Shown here: in pieces, positions 8,636-16,617 of the stretch | Numbering within the stretch: position 1 is the first letter of the stretch | Layout of the letters: each line of letters begins with the position of its first letter | Assembly (NCBI GenBank): GCA_019239875.1 | Contig: JAFAZI010000169.1 | Coordinates: 1-56,626 of the forward strand | Length of the DNA: 56,626 bases | Direction: 5' to 3' | DNA from: Frankiaceae bacterium | GTDB lineage: Bacteria; Actinomycetota; Actinomycetes; JAFAQI01 | The notes under the pieces: generated by a model | The model's database searches: none | What the model saw: the letters and a program-made list of their open reading frames with translations, nothing else | What the model was told of the DNA's origin: nothing | Position numbers and translations under genes: made by a program

Positions 8636-9483
8636 GCGAGTTCGGCGTGGCGATGATCGGGCTCGGCCAGATCGGGGGAGAGATGGCGAACCATCTCCTC
8701 GAGTGGCCCGGCGGCTTCACCGTGTACGACGTCAGGGCCGAGGCTATGACGCCCTTCGCCGAGAAGGGTGCCCACGCCGCGGCCGACCTGGCGGAGGTCG
8801 CCAGCCGCGCGCGCGTCATATCGATCGTGGTGCTCAACGACCAGCAGGTGAGGGAGGTCGTCGACGAACTGCTGCCGGCTGCCGAGCCCGGCACCGTCAT
8901 CGCGATCCATTCGACGATCGAGGCGCAGACGGCCGTGGACCTCGCCGGCACGGCTGCATCCCACGGTGTCCATGTCGTCGATGCGCCGATCTCCGGCGGG
9001 TTCATGGGGGCGGCGCAGGGGCGGCTCGCCGTGATGGTGGGTGGTGAGGCGGCGGCCTACGAGCGGGCCGAACCGGTGTTCAGGAAATGGGCGGCACTGC
9101 CGATGCATCTCGGCCCGGCGGGTGCCGGCACCCGCATGAAGATCGCCCGCAACCTGATCACCTTTGTCGGCTACGCGGCAGCACATGAGGCGGAGCGGCT
9201 TGCCGCTGCGGCTGGACTCGACGTCTCCAAGCTCGGTGCGGTGGTCCGTCACTCGGATGCGATCACCGGCGGCGCCGGCGCTGTCATGCTGCGCTCGTCG
9301 ACCGCGCCGTACGGACCGGAGGACGGGCTGCGGTCGATCTTCGAGCACACTCGCGAGTTGGGGGAGAAGGACCTCTCGTTGGCCGTGGCGCTCGGCGACT
9401 CGCTTGACATCGACCTGCCGCTCAGCACCCTTGCCCTGTCCCGCCTTGCCGAGGCACTCGGCGTACCTCACGAGGAGACCTGA
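8632..9483 (+). CDS. Beta-hydroxyacid dehydrogenase family protein (Rv0770-like)
   Basis: A 283-residue NAD-dependent enzyme of the 3-hydroxyisobutyrate/6-phosphogluconate dehydrogenase family. The nucleotide motif is GLGQIGGEMA near the N-terminus. The substrate-binding loop reads DAPISGGFMGAAQGRLAVMVGG, and the helix with the family's catalytic Lys reads MKIARNLITFVGYAAAHEA. The TTG start at 8632 overlaps the SDR stop by four bases. A GTG at 8647 is possible but would cut into the first strand. Its neighbour downstream overlaps by one base. Confidence 0.87.
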   Translation: MSEFGVAMIGLGQIGGEMANHLLEWPGGFTVYDVRAEAMTPFAEKGAHAAADLAEVASRARVISIVVLNDQQVREVVDELLPAAEPGTVIAIHSTIEAQTAVDLAGTAASHGVHVVDAPISGGFMGAAQGRLAVMVGGEAAAYERAEPVFRKWAALPMHLGPAGAGTRMKIARNLITFVGYAAAHEAERLAAAAGLDVSKLGAVVRHSDAITGGAGAVMLRSSTAPYGPEDGLRSIFEHTRELGEKDLSLAVALGDSLDIDLPLSTLALSRLAEALGVPHEET

Positions 9484-9878
9484 TGAGTGACGAGCGCCGC
9501 AAGCGCGGTATGGAGACCATGGGTCGGGTGTACGCCTGGGGGACCGTGCCGGATCTGCCCGGCGACTACTTCGACATCACCGCGTCGCATTTGTTCGGCG
9601 ACATCTGGAATCGTGAAGGGCTGTCCGTCCGTGACCGGCGCCTGCTGTTGTTCGGCGCCATCGCAGCGCTGGGGGAGGCAAGCGTCCTCCCGGTCCAGAT
9701 CGACGCTGCCCTTGCCAATGACGAGCTGAGCGCCGATCAGCTCCGCGAGATCGCGATCTTCCTCACTCACTACATCGGCTGGCCCCGCGGTGCCGCATTC
9801 AACAACCTCGTCGAGGCCCGGATCTCCAGTCACAAGGGGAGCGGGACGCAGCAGGAGTTCCCGGGCCCCAAATCCTGA
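9483..9878 (+). CDS. Carboxymuconolactone decarboxylase/AhpD-like protein (Rv0771-like)
   Basis: A 131-residue all-helical protein of the CMD family (FGDIWNREGLSVRDRRLLLFGAIAALG, then FLTHYIGWPRGAAFNNLVEA). The Cys pair used by AhpD peroxidases is absent, and a His (LTHYIGWP) remains, as in true CMD proteins. It ends the CYP51 cluster. The equivalent gene Rv0771 ends the M. tuberculosis set. It probably acts on a lactone or ring-cleavage product, but the reaction is not known. Confidence 0.85.
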   Translation: MSDERRKRGMETMGRVYAWGTVPDLPGDYFDITASHLFGDIWNREGLSVRDRRLLLFGAIAALGEASVLPVQIDAALANDELSADQLREIAIFLTHYIGWPRGAAFNNLVEARISSHKGSGTQQEFPGPKS

Positions 9879-9922
9879 TCGCGTCCGTTTCGGGCGATTT
9901 GCGGAGATTGTTGGCCAACCGG

Positions 9923-9938
9923 TGTGACGCACATCACA
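9923..9938. promoter_or_regulatory. CRP/FNR-type binding site TGTGA-N6-TCACA
   Basis: A perfect TGTGA-CGCACA-TCACA palindrome in the 205-base gap before the secreted-protein cluster. It fits the consensus of mycobacterial and E. coli CRP. It lies about 40 bases upstream of the -35 candidate at 9981. Function inferred from consensus and position. Confidence 0.5.
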
Positions 9939-9980
9939 GGTCCGCCGGACTCGGGTCGGCGCGACACGCTCCCCAGTAAG

Positions 9981-10010
9981 TTGACAATCTAAACCGAATC
10001 ACACGAGAAT
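9981..10010 (+). promoter_or_regulatory. Sigma-70-type promoter candidate
   Basis: TTGACA (9981-9986), an 18-base spacer and GAGAAT (10005-10010). It would start a transcript with a leader of about 65 bases in front of the GTG at 10084. The preceding AGTAAGTTGAC is nearly repeated before pstB (AGTAAGTCGAC at about 16532). Confidence 0.4.
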
Positions 10011-10083
10011 CATCGGGCGCGAGTCGCCGCGATCGACGTCGCACATCCTCTGCCACATGCACCCAGCCGAAAAGGAAGCGACT

Positions 10084-11247
10084 GTGAGAAGTAAAACCAA
10101 GGCCCGACTCGGCGTCGTCGGGCTCGGCGCGATCGTGGTGTCCGTTGCGGCCACGTTGCCCGCCCACGCGGACTATGCACCAAGCCCCTCTGACATCGTC
10201 GGCGTGGGCGGTGACACGCCACAGTTCGACCTGGCCTTCGCGGCCGACGGGGACACGAACGGCGACGCGGGCTTCAACGCTGCCGGCGCTTACAACCGTC
10301 TGGTCACCTTCAACGCGACCGCCGACGGCAACGCCCGTGCCGCGTACAAGAACGGCAGCACGCTGGGCTCACCGGCCAACCTGAACCCGACCGTCACGCT
10401 GCGGGCGGGCACCAGCCCGGTCCAGCGCGTGCAGAGCAGCGGCGCGGCCCTGTCGGCGCTCCTGGCGGACACCGGCTCGCCCGAGACGATCAACTTCGTG
10501 TTCAGCGCGAGCCGCCCGACGAGCGCCCAGCAGGCACAAGCCGGCACCAACGGCTGGGGATTCCTGCACGTCGTGCAGATCGGCAAGGACAACGTCGAGT
10601 TCATGGCCGCGAACAATTCGCACGCTCCCGCCGGGCTGTCCATCCAGGAGCTGTTGGCGATCTACAAGGGCACGATCACCCAGTGGAACCAGCTTCCGGG
10701 CAACTCGGGCGGCTCCTCCGCGACCATCGTCCCGCTGATTCCCCCGTCGAGCTCGTCGATCACCAAGACCTTCCTTGCGGACCTCAAGACCGCCAACGGA
10801 GGCACCGCTCCGACCCTGTCCTCCGCCGTGAAGACCGTCGAGCAGAACGACCCGAGTGCCATCACCGGCGCGCCGAACCCGCTCGACGCGATCGTGCCGA
10901 CCTCCAGCGCACGGATCGACCTCTACGCGAGTGGCTACTTCCACGACCCCGACACCGTCTTCCCCGGCGGAGCGGTGATCAACCCGGGCGTCACCCTCGT
11001 CGAGGGCAACCCCGGCGACGGCAACACTCCCTACCAGTCGAACGTCGATCACTACGTGATCTTCCGGCAGAGCGACGCGAACTCGTCGACTCCGATGGAG
11101 CCGGGCGGCTCGAAGAACTTCGTGCAGACGCTGTTCTCGAACCCGAGCGCGCCGACCTCGCCGTTCTTCGCGAAGTCGACCGGTAAGGCGCTGGTGGCGG
11201 CTGCGGGGGCCACGCCGTTCTACGCAGATCTGGGCAACGTCACCTAG
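10084..11247 (+). CDS. Secreted PstS-like periplasmic-binding-fold protein (divergent)
   Basis: A 387-residue exported protein. GTG 10084 follows a good ribosome site (AAGGAAG, 5-base spacing) and gives a standard signal peptide ending at AHA-DY. A longer start at 10057 would put a charged tail before it. The body resembles the phosphate-binding protein fold: QELLAIYKGTITQWNQLPG corresponds to the FTGTITNWN region of PstS, and NVDHYVIFRQSD to a later strand. The usual phosphate loop (RSDGSGT) is replaced by PPSSSSITK, so phosphate is unlikely to be the ligand. No lipobox or membrane anchor, so it is freely secreted. A strong hairpin follows. Confidence 0.75.
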   Translation: MRSKTKARLGVVGLGAIVVSVAATLPAHADYAPSPSDIVGVGGDTPQFDLAFAADGDTNGDAGFNAAGAYNRLVTFNATADGNARAAYKNGSTLGSPANLNPTVTLRAGTSPVQRVQSSGAALSALLADTGSPETINFVFSASRPTSAQQAQAGTNGWGFLHVVQIGKDNVEFMAANNSHAPAGLSIQELLAIYKGTITQWNQLPGNSGGSSATIVPLIPPSSSSITKTFLADLKTANGGTAPTLSSAVKTVEQNDPSAITGAPNPLDAIVPTSSARIDLYASGYFHDPDTVFPGGAVINPGVTLVEGNPGDGNTPYQSNVDHYVIFRQSDANSSTPMEPGGSKNFVQTLFSNPSAPTSPFFAKSTGKALVAAAGATPFYADLGNVT

Positions 11248-11264
11248 GACTCAAGGTAATTTCG

Positions 11265-11302
11265 CCGCCGGCCGGTGGAGCGGGTGTCCCACCGGCCGGC
11301 GG
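11265..11302 (+). terminator. Hairpin terminator after the PstS-like gene
   Basis: CCGCCGGCCGGTGG and its exact complement form a 14-bp GC stem around a 10-base loop, 18 bases after the stop codon, followed by a TCTC stretch without a long U run. Confidence 0.65.
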
Positions 11303-11401
11303 TCTCAGCCCTGTTCACGCACCCGCACGTCCATCGGTCATGTCATGCCCGCGACGCGCCATGGCCATATCTCGACTAAGCCGATTGGATAACCCAGGAA
11401 A

Positions 11402-13129
11402 ATGAACCGAATCATGAGGACAGCGGCGACGCTGGTGCTCAGCACCGTCGCTGCGGGTGGGGTCTTCGCAAGCTTCGCGCCGAGCGCGTCCGCGGCGGGC
11501 AACCCGCCGTGGGAGCCGGATCCGAGCTCCGCCGGCGGCCTGAGCTTCTACGACAGCGCCGGTAACCAGATCGCCGGCGGCAGCATCAACGACTCGCCCA
11601 TCGCGGCGTTCGTCCAGGGTGCGACCACGCTTCGCGCCGGAGACACGAAGGCGACGTTGTTCGCCTACACCCCGGTCGCGGGCACATCACCAGGCACTTG
11701 GAGCGGCGAGGCGTTGTCGAGCTCGACGCCCTATCCCAACTCCTCCGCGCCCGGCTCCCTCGGCACCTCTACGCTGCCGCTCGTCTCCGGTGCGTCGGGA
11801 GACGAGACTTTCGCGACCTACATCTCCGACTTCCCGAACACGGACACCAGTGCTGATGGCTACGCCGGGCTGTACCAGCTGCGGCTCAAGACTTCGGCCA
11901 CCGGCAAGCCGATCACGACGTCGTATGACTCCGTCGACATCCAGGTGACCGGAAACAACTGGTCGATCGTCTACCCGGCCGTCGCTGCGACACCGACGAC
12001 CACGACGCTGACCACCACGCCGGGTAGCCCGCAGGAAGCGGGCACGACCGTCACTCTTCACGCGTCCGTGAGCCCGGCCGTCGCTGGCACCGTGCAGTTC
12101 AAGGACGGGTCCACCAACATCGGCAGTCCGGTGACAGTGACCTCCGGTGCGGCCTCGATCGACACGAGCACGCTGTCGGTGGGCACCCACTCCCTGCATG
12201 CAGTGTTCTCCCCGACCTCCGCGTTCTACACCGGGTCGACGGGTGACGCGAGCTTCACGGTCACTGCTCCGCCGGCGGCCGGCACCACGACGGCGCTGTC
12301 GGTCAACCCGACGACGGCACCCGCCTTCACATCGGTTGCGCTCACCGCGAATGTCGTGAAGACGAGCAACAGCAACCCGCTGGGTGCGTCGGACGGCTCG
12401 GTGAAGTTCTTCGACAACGGCACGACGCTGCTCGGCTCGGCGAACCTCGATTCGAGTGGTACGGCGAGCATCAACTACGCCGCGTTCACTGTCGGCTCGC
12501 ACTCCATCACGGCGAAGTTCGTCCCGGCCGACGCCGCGACGTACGCGACGTCCACGTCTCCGGCGGTGCCGTTCACGGCCACCCAGCCAACGTCGACGCC
12601 GCATGCCCAGACCGTCGATGTCTCGATCCCGGCGGGCTCGCTGACCATCACGACTCCGTACGACACCACCAACCCGTTCCACCTGGGGAACGCGCAGCTG
12701 GACCCGAAGCACTCGAAGTTCACGGCCAGCAACGCATTCGGCGACAACGCCAACCCGGCCAACGGCGTGTCGATCACGGACACCCGTGCGGGCAACCAGG
12801 CATGGACGGCATCTGCGACCGTGACCGACTTCACGGACGGCAGTTCCGATGTGATCAACGGTCAGAACCTCACGTTCACCGGCCTCACCGTTGGCTACGT
12901 GCAGGGTGACGCGCTGCAGTCAGGCGTGACCGCGACCGACGTCACGAACAGTGCCATATACGCTCCGAGCGACTCTGGTTCGGACGGCCTCAAGGGTGGT
13001 CCGCACGCGTTCGCGACCACGCCACACGGCGACGGCTCCGTCTTCATCGACGGCCTGCTGAAGCTGGTGGCACCGACGTCAACCCCCGCCGGCACCTACA
13101 CGGCGACGTTGACCTTCACCATCGCCTGA
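11402..13129 (+). CDS. Secreted surface protein: shared N-domain, Ig-like repeats, WxL-like C-terminus
   Basis: A 575-residue exported protein (signal peptide to about residue 31, ASA-AG). Residues ~33-197 form a domain shared with the proteins at 14329 and 15220 (NPPWEPD ... GGLSFYDSAG ... GDTKATL ... WSGEA ... YPNSSAPG). Two bacterial Ig-like domains follow (~197-393; GTVQFKDGST and GSVKFFDNGT mark equivalent strands). The last ~175 residues resemble a WxL domain: an early AWTASATVTDFTDG block and the ending GTYTATLTFTI, where classical members read YTATLTW. WxL domains attach non-covalently to the cell wall. The next gene encodes a DUF916-like WxL partner, which supports this reading. The ATG follows AGGA at 4-base spacing. 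Confidence 0.75.
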   Translation: MNRIMRTAATLVLSTVAAGGVFASFAPSASAAGNPPWEPDPSSAGGLSFYDSAGNQIAGGSINDSPIAAFVQGATTLRAGDTKATLFAYTPVAGTSPGTWSGEALSSSTPYPNSSAPGSLGTSTLPLVSGASGDETFATYISDFPNTDTSADGYAGLYQLRLKTSATGKPITTSYDSVDIQVTGNNWSIVYPAVAATPTTTTLTTTPGSPQEAGTTVTLHASVSPAVAGTVQFKDGSTNIGSPVTVTSGAASIDTSTLSVGTHSLHAVFSPTSAFYTGSTGDASFTVTAPPAAGTTTALSVNPTTAPAFTSVALTANVVKTSNSNPLGASDGSVKFFDNGTTLLGSANLDSSGTASINYAAFTVGSHSITAKFVPADAATYATSTSPAVPFTATQPTSTPHAQTVDVSIPAGSLTITTPYDTTNPFHLGNAQLDPKHSKFTASNAFGDNANPANGVSITDTRAGNQAWTASATVTDFTDGSSDVINGQNLTFTGLTVGYVQGDALQSGVTATDVTNSAIYAPSDSGSDGLKGGPHAFATTPHGDGSVFIDGLLKLVAPTSTPAGTYTATLTFTIA

Positions 13130-13136
13130 GAAATCG

Positions 13137-13172
13137 CCGGGTGGGGCGGGCCAAACGGCCCGCCCCACCCGG
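13137..13172 (+). terminator. Strong hairpin terminator after the WxL-like gene
   Basis: A perfect 16-bp stem starting CCGGGTGGGGCGGGCC with an AAAC tetraloop, seven bases after the stop. Confidence 0.75.
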
Positions 13173-13196
13173 AACGAACCGCTATGCTTACCCAAA

Positions 13197-13210
13197 ACTT
13201 GATAAAGTTA
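13197..13210. promoter_or_regulatory. AT-rich inverted repeat before the DUF916-like gene
   Basis: AACTT-GATA-AAGTT lies in an unusually AT-rich island (about 13195-13245) within a GC-rich genome, after the terminator and 80-95 bases before the ATG at 13292. Probably part of the promoter or an operator. No factor can be named. Confidence 0.35.
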
Positions 13211-13291
13211 ATCCACTCAACCGTCTGAACGGACTAACTAATGTACGTGGCGGCCGCGCACCGCGCACGCGAGCCGCGCCCCGAGGGGCGC

Positions 13292-14332
13292 ATGACGTCG
13301 TTTGGCGTCCGTGCGGCCGTGGTCGTCGCGATCACCGGCAGCAGCCTCGCCGTCGCCGGCTTCGCCGCCTCGTCGGCCTCGGCCAAGTCGCGGGTCAGCT
13401 TCGGTATCGAACCGGCATCCGCCAGCAAGCCCGACGCTCGGCCCAACCTCGACATCGGGGCCACCCCCGCCGCCCGCCTGTCCGATCACGTCGCGGTCCT
13501 GAACTACTCCGCGCAGCCGTTGCGCCTGCAGGTCTACGCAACCGATGCGGTCAACACCGCAACCGGTGGCTTCAGCCTCCTCCCGCAGCATCGCAAGCCG
13601 GTCGATGTGGGCAGCTGGGTGGCGATCCCGCGGCGCTTCTCGACGGTGAACGTCCCCGCGGCGGTCGCTGGCCGCCCCGGCCGGGTGATCGTCCCTGTCG
13701 CCATCAGCGTCCCGGCCACCGCGAGTCCCGGTGACCATGTCGGCGGCGTCGTTGCCTCATTGCGCACCGTCGGCCAGAACACGAGCGGGCAGAACGTCGT
13801 CCTCGACCAGCGGATCGCCACGCGACTGTTCGTGCGGGTTGCCGGCGAACTCCATCCCGCCCTCACGATCAGCAACGTTCACACGCACTACGACGGCACG
13901 CTGAACCCAGTCGGTCATGGCGGGGTCACGGTCTCCTACGACATCCGTAACGCGGGCAACGTGTCGATGGGCGTGCGAGAAGCGGTGAGTGCCGCCAGCT
14001 TGTTCGGCTCGAAATCCGCAGCGCCGTCAAAGACCGTCCCTCTGCTGCTTCCCGGTGACACCCTCCACGAGTCCGCCCACGTGGGCGGTATCTGGCCGCA
14101 GATCTTCGACCATGCCGTGGTCACCGCCACGCCCCTCGCCCCCCAGGGAGGATCCGATCCGGGGCTCGCCCCGCAGTCGGTCTGGAGGCGCGTGTGGGCC
14201 GTGCCGTGGCCGCTCATCTCGCTGCTCGCGCTCCTAGCGGCCGTCGCGTTCGGGTACCGGCGGTATCTGTCGGACCGGGTCCGTGCGTTCACGCGCCGCC
14301 CCGGCCGTCGGCATCGTGAGGCGACCGCGTGA
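13292..14332 (+). CDS. DUF916-like (WxL-partner) membrane-anchored protein
   Basis: A 346-residue exported protein: signal peptide (VAGFAASSASA), then a domain opening VSFGIEPASASKPDARPNLDIGA that matches the start of DUF916, the peptidoglycan-binding domain that accompanies WxL proteins in Firmicutes. A second beta domain (LHPALTISNVHTHY...) may be the counterpart of DUF3324. It ends in one membrane helix (~305-325) and a cytosolic Arg-rich tail. ATG 13292 is preceded by GAGGGG. An upstream in-frame start (13241) would add a charged leader before the signal peptide. It overlaps the next gene by four bases. Confidence 0.75.
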   Translation: MTSFGVRAAVVVAITGSSLAVAGFAASSASAKSRVSFGIEPASASKPDARPNLDIGATPAARLSDHVAVLNYSAQPLRLQVYATDAVNTATGGFSLLPQHRKPVDVGSWVAIPRRFSTVNVPAAVAGRPGRVIVPVAISVPATASPGDHVGGVVASLRTVGQNTSGQNVVLDQRIATRLFVRVAGELHPALTISNVHTHYDGTLNPVGHGGVTVSYDIRNAGNVSMGVREAVSAASLFGSKSAAPSKTVPLLLPGDTLHESAHVGGIWPQIFDHAVVTATPLAPQGGSDPGLAPQSVWRRVWAVPWPLISLLALLAAVAFGYRRYLSDRVRAFTRRPGRRHREATA

Positions 14333-15186
14333 TCACAAGTCGCGGCCTCGTGGCCGGTCTCCTCGCGGTCGGGACAGTCCTCGCGGTCGGTATCTCGCCG
14401 GCGGCGGCAACGGGCCAGACGCCGCCGTACCAGGACCAGCAGCAGAACGGCTACCTCGGGTTGTGCGATCGCCACGGCCATCAGATCACCGAGGGCAGCG
14501 TCACTACCAAGCCCTTTGCCTGGCGGGCGGTCTCCTCGGTCGCGGCAAAGCCGCCGTACGACGGCCCGGGTCGCACAGCGGTCCTGATGGCCTACCAGCC
14601 GCGTGAGGGCCTCGACGCTGGGCAGTGGAGCGGTCAGCAGCTGACCGCATCGAGTCGCTACACCGATCCTGCGCACCCGATGGCGGCCGCCACCGCGGGC
14701 GATGACTCGCTTGCGGACTTCACCGCCAACTTCCGGCCGATGTGGGACGGGTTCATCCAGGTCCGGATGTACCTCGGCGAGCCGCAGAAGCCGACGTACT
14801 CCTACTCCTACCCTGCGCTGAACATCCAGATCACCGGCAACACCTGGCATGCGGTCGGCGGCGGGCGGGTTTCCTGCACCGCAGGGCGCGCGATCTCGAT
14901 CGAGTCGATCCTGCTGCCGCGCAGCGAGACCAAGGCGAGGTCCGGCACGCATGGCACCAAGGCGACAAGCGGTCCGGCGGCGAACTCGAAGCACAAGACC
15001 TCGTCGCACTCATCTCGGCCACGACCGGGTCCCTCGCCCCACACCTCTCTCACCCCGGCCGCGAGCGCGTCAGGCTCGGCCGGCCACGACCACGGCGTCG
15101 CGATCGGAGCGGTCGTCGTCGCGGCGCTGCTCGGCGCGGGTGTCGTTCTCGCTCTTCGTCGTCGCGGTCACTCCGGTGCCGCATAA
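14329..15186 (+). CDS. Secreted, membrane-anchored protein with divergent copy of the shared N-domain
   Basis: A 285-residue protein: signal peptide ending AAA-TG, a ~150-residue domain (GQTPPYQDQQQNG ... AGQWSGQQLTASSRY ... LNIQITGNTWHAV) that is a diverged relative of the domain in the 11402 and 15220 products, then a Ser/Lys/Pro-rich linker, and a C-terminal membrane helix (VAIGAVVVAALLGAGVVLALRRRG). The GTG start overlaps the DUF916-like stop, so the two are made together. It could hold the secreted copies at the membrane through like-to-like contacts, which is inference. Confidence 0.7.
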   Translation: MITSRGLVAGLLAVGTVLAVGISPAAATGQTPPYQDQQQNGYLGLCDRHGHQITEGSVTTKPFAWRAVSSVAAKPPYDGPGRTAVLMAYQPREGLDAGQWSGQQLTASSRYTDPAHPMAAATAGDDSLADFTANFRPMWDGFIQVRMYLGEPQKPTYSYSYPALNIQITGNTWHAVGGGRVSCTAGRAISIESILLPRSETKARSGTHGTKATSGPAANSKHKTSSHSSRPRPGPSPHTSLTPAASASGSAGHDHGVAIGAVVVAALLGAGVVLALRRRGHSGAA

Positions 15187-15219
15187 CCGCCCAGTGAATC
15201 AACAGAAAGGTCATTGACC

Positions 15220-16365
15220 ATGAAGCTCACGATCCGCCGCGCCGCGCTCTCGGCAGCGGCCGTCGCGGTGGCCGGCAGCGCGTTGCTGGTGACCGGTTCG
15301 ACCGCTCACGCGACGACGACCCCGCCATGGGAGCCTGACTCGAGCTCTTCGGGTGGGCTGCTGTTCTACAACTCGTCCGGCACTCAGATCACCGGGGGGA
15401 ACATCTCCGACGGCCCGATCGCCGCCTACGTCCAGGGAACGACCACGATTCGACAGGGCGACACGAAAGCCACCCTCTACGGTTACCTTCCGGTCAGCGG
15501 TCAGGTGCCGGGGCAGTGGTCGGGCGAGGCGATGAGCGCCTCGACGGTTTACCCGAACTCCTCGGCGCCCGGCGCCCTCGGCACCTCGACGCTCCCGCTG
15601 GTCACCGGAGCGTCGGATGACGAAAGCGTTGCGACCCTCGCAGCCGACTACCCGAACAACTCCACGACGGATGGCTACAAGGGCGTCTACCAGCTCCGGC
15701 TCAAGACGACCGCTGCCGGCCAGCAGCCGAACGTGACCTACGACTCCGCCGACATCCTGATCACCGGGACAACGTGGTCAGTGCTCTACTCACAGTCGCC
15801 CGCGACTCCCACCACGACAGCCCTCGCGGTCTCGACGCCTGCGGCATTCCACGGCGATGATGTGGGCTTGCAGGCGACCGTGACCCCATCGGCCGCGACG
15901 GGGACGGTGCAGTTCAAGGACAGCGGGACGGTCATCGCGACCTCCCCGGTGTCCGGTGGTGTCGCCACGACTGTTACGAGCGATCTGTCGGACGGCACGC
16001 ACACCCTGACCGCCACCTTCGTGCCTGACTCGGGTGCCTACAAGGGATCGACGTCTCCGGCGAAGCATGTCACGGTCTCGCCGCATCCGACCAAGACCAA
16101 GCTGAAGGCGTCGAGCAAGACCGTCAAGGCGGGAAAGAAGCTCACGCTGACCGCGAAGGTCGCCCCCAAGTCGGCGGCCGGCAAGGTGACCTTCTTGGAT
16201 GGCAAGTCGAAGCTGGCCAAGGTGAAGGTCAAGCACGGCAAGGCTGTCCTCAAGACGAAGCTCTCGAAGGGCAAGCACAAGCTCGTCGCCAAGTTCAAGC
16301 CGAAGCATGCCGATGATTTCGCCGCCTCCACCTCGAAGAAGGTCAAGGTGAAGGTCAAGGCCTGA
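15220..16365 (+). CDS. Secreted protein with shared N-domain and Lys-rich Ig-like repeats
   Basis: A 381-residue exported protein (signal peptide AHA-TTT). Residues ~30-195 are a close copy of the 11402 N-domain (PPWEPDSSSSGGLLFYNSSG, TTIRQGDTKATLYGY, YPNSSAPGALGTSTLPL). Two Ig-like domains follow. The second is extremely Lys-rich (about one residue in four) and has no cysteine, which suggests binding to acidic wall polymers. ATG 15220 sits 9 bases after GAAAGG. A TTG two codons upstream is less likely. It lies 33 bases after the previous stop and ends the first half of the surface cluster. Confidence 0.75.
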   Translation: MKLTIRRAALSAAAVAVAGSALLVTGSTAHATTTPPWEPDSSSSGGLLFYNSSGTQITGGNISDGPIAAYVQGTTTIRQGDTKATLYGYLPVSGQVPGQWSGEAMSASTVYPNSSAPGALGTSTLPLVTGASDDESVATLAADYPNNSTTDGYKGVYQLRLKTTAAGQQPNVTYDSADILITGTTWSVLYSQSPATPTTTALAVSTPAAFHGDDVGLQATVTPSAATGTVQFKDSGTVIATSPVSGGVATTVTSDLSDGTHTLTATFVPDSGAYKGSTSPAKHVTVSPHPTKTKLKASSKTVKAGKKLTLTAKVAPKSAAGKVTFLDGKSKLAKVKVKHGKAVLKTKLSKGKHKLVAKFKPKHADDFAASTSKKVKVKVKA

Positions 16366-16394
16366 GCGCTAACACGCGGCGATCGCGCAGTTAG

Positions 16395-16418
16395 GGATCG
16401 ATCGCGCGGGATCGATCC
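16395..16418 (+). terminator. Hairpin after the Lys-rich surface gene
   Basis: GGATCGATC and GATCGATCC flank a 6-base loop, 30 bases after the stop. A second small hairpin (CGCTCC/GGAGCG) follows near 16428. Together they likely end transcription before the transporter operon. Confidence 0.45.
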
Positions 16419-16617
16419 GCGCGCCGCAGCGCTCCGGGGGAGGGAGCGGGTCGGAGAAGGCGCCGTTTGGTGGCGTTTCTTACTCCAGATGCCCGCTCCC
16501 TCCCGATCTTTTCGAGGTACGCTTGATTTTGAGTAAGTCGACCAAACCGCTTAACTCGCCCGATTGGATCAGTTCGATGCTCGCCCAGCCCCCGATCCGC
16601 GCTATCCAGGAGTTCAC

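Noticed and set aside
11687-12712. Long minus-strand open frame opposite the WxL-like gene
   Set aside because: Very Arg-rich product with no domain, fully antisense to a gene with a signal peptide and clear repeats. Typical high-GC shadow.
16510-16617. PHO box before pstB
   Set aside because: I looked for GTTCACC-type 11-bp repeats on both strands and found none, only unrelated AT-rich words.
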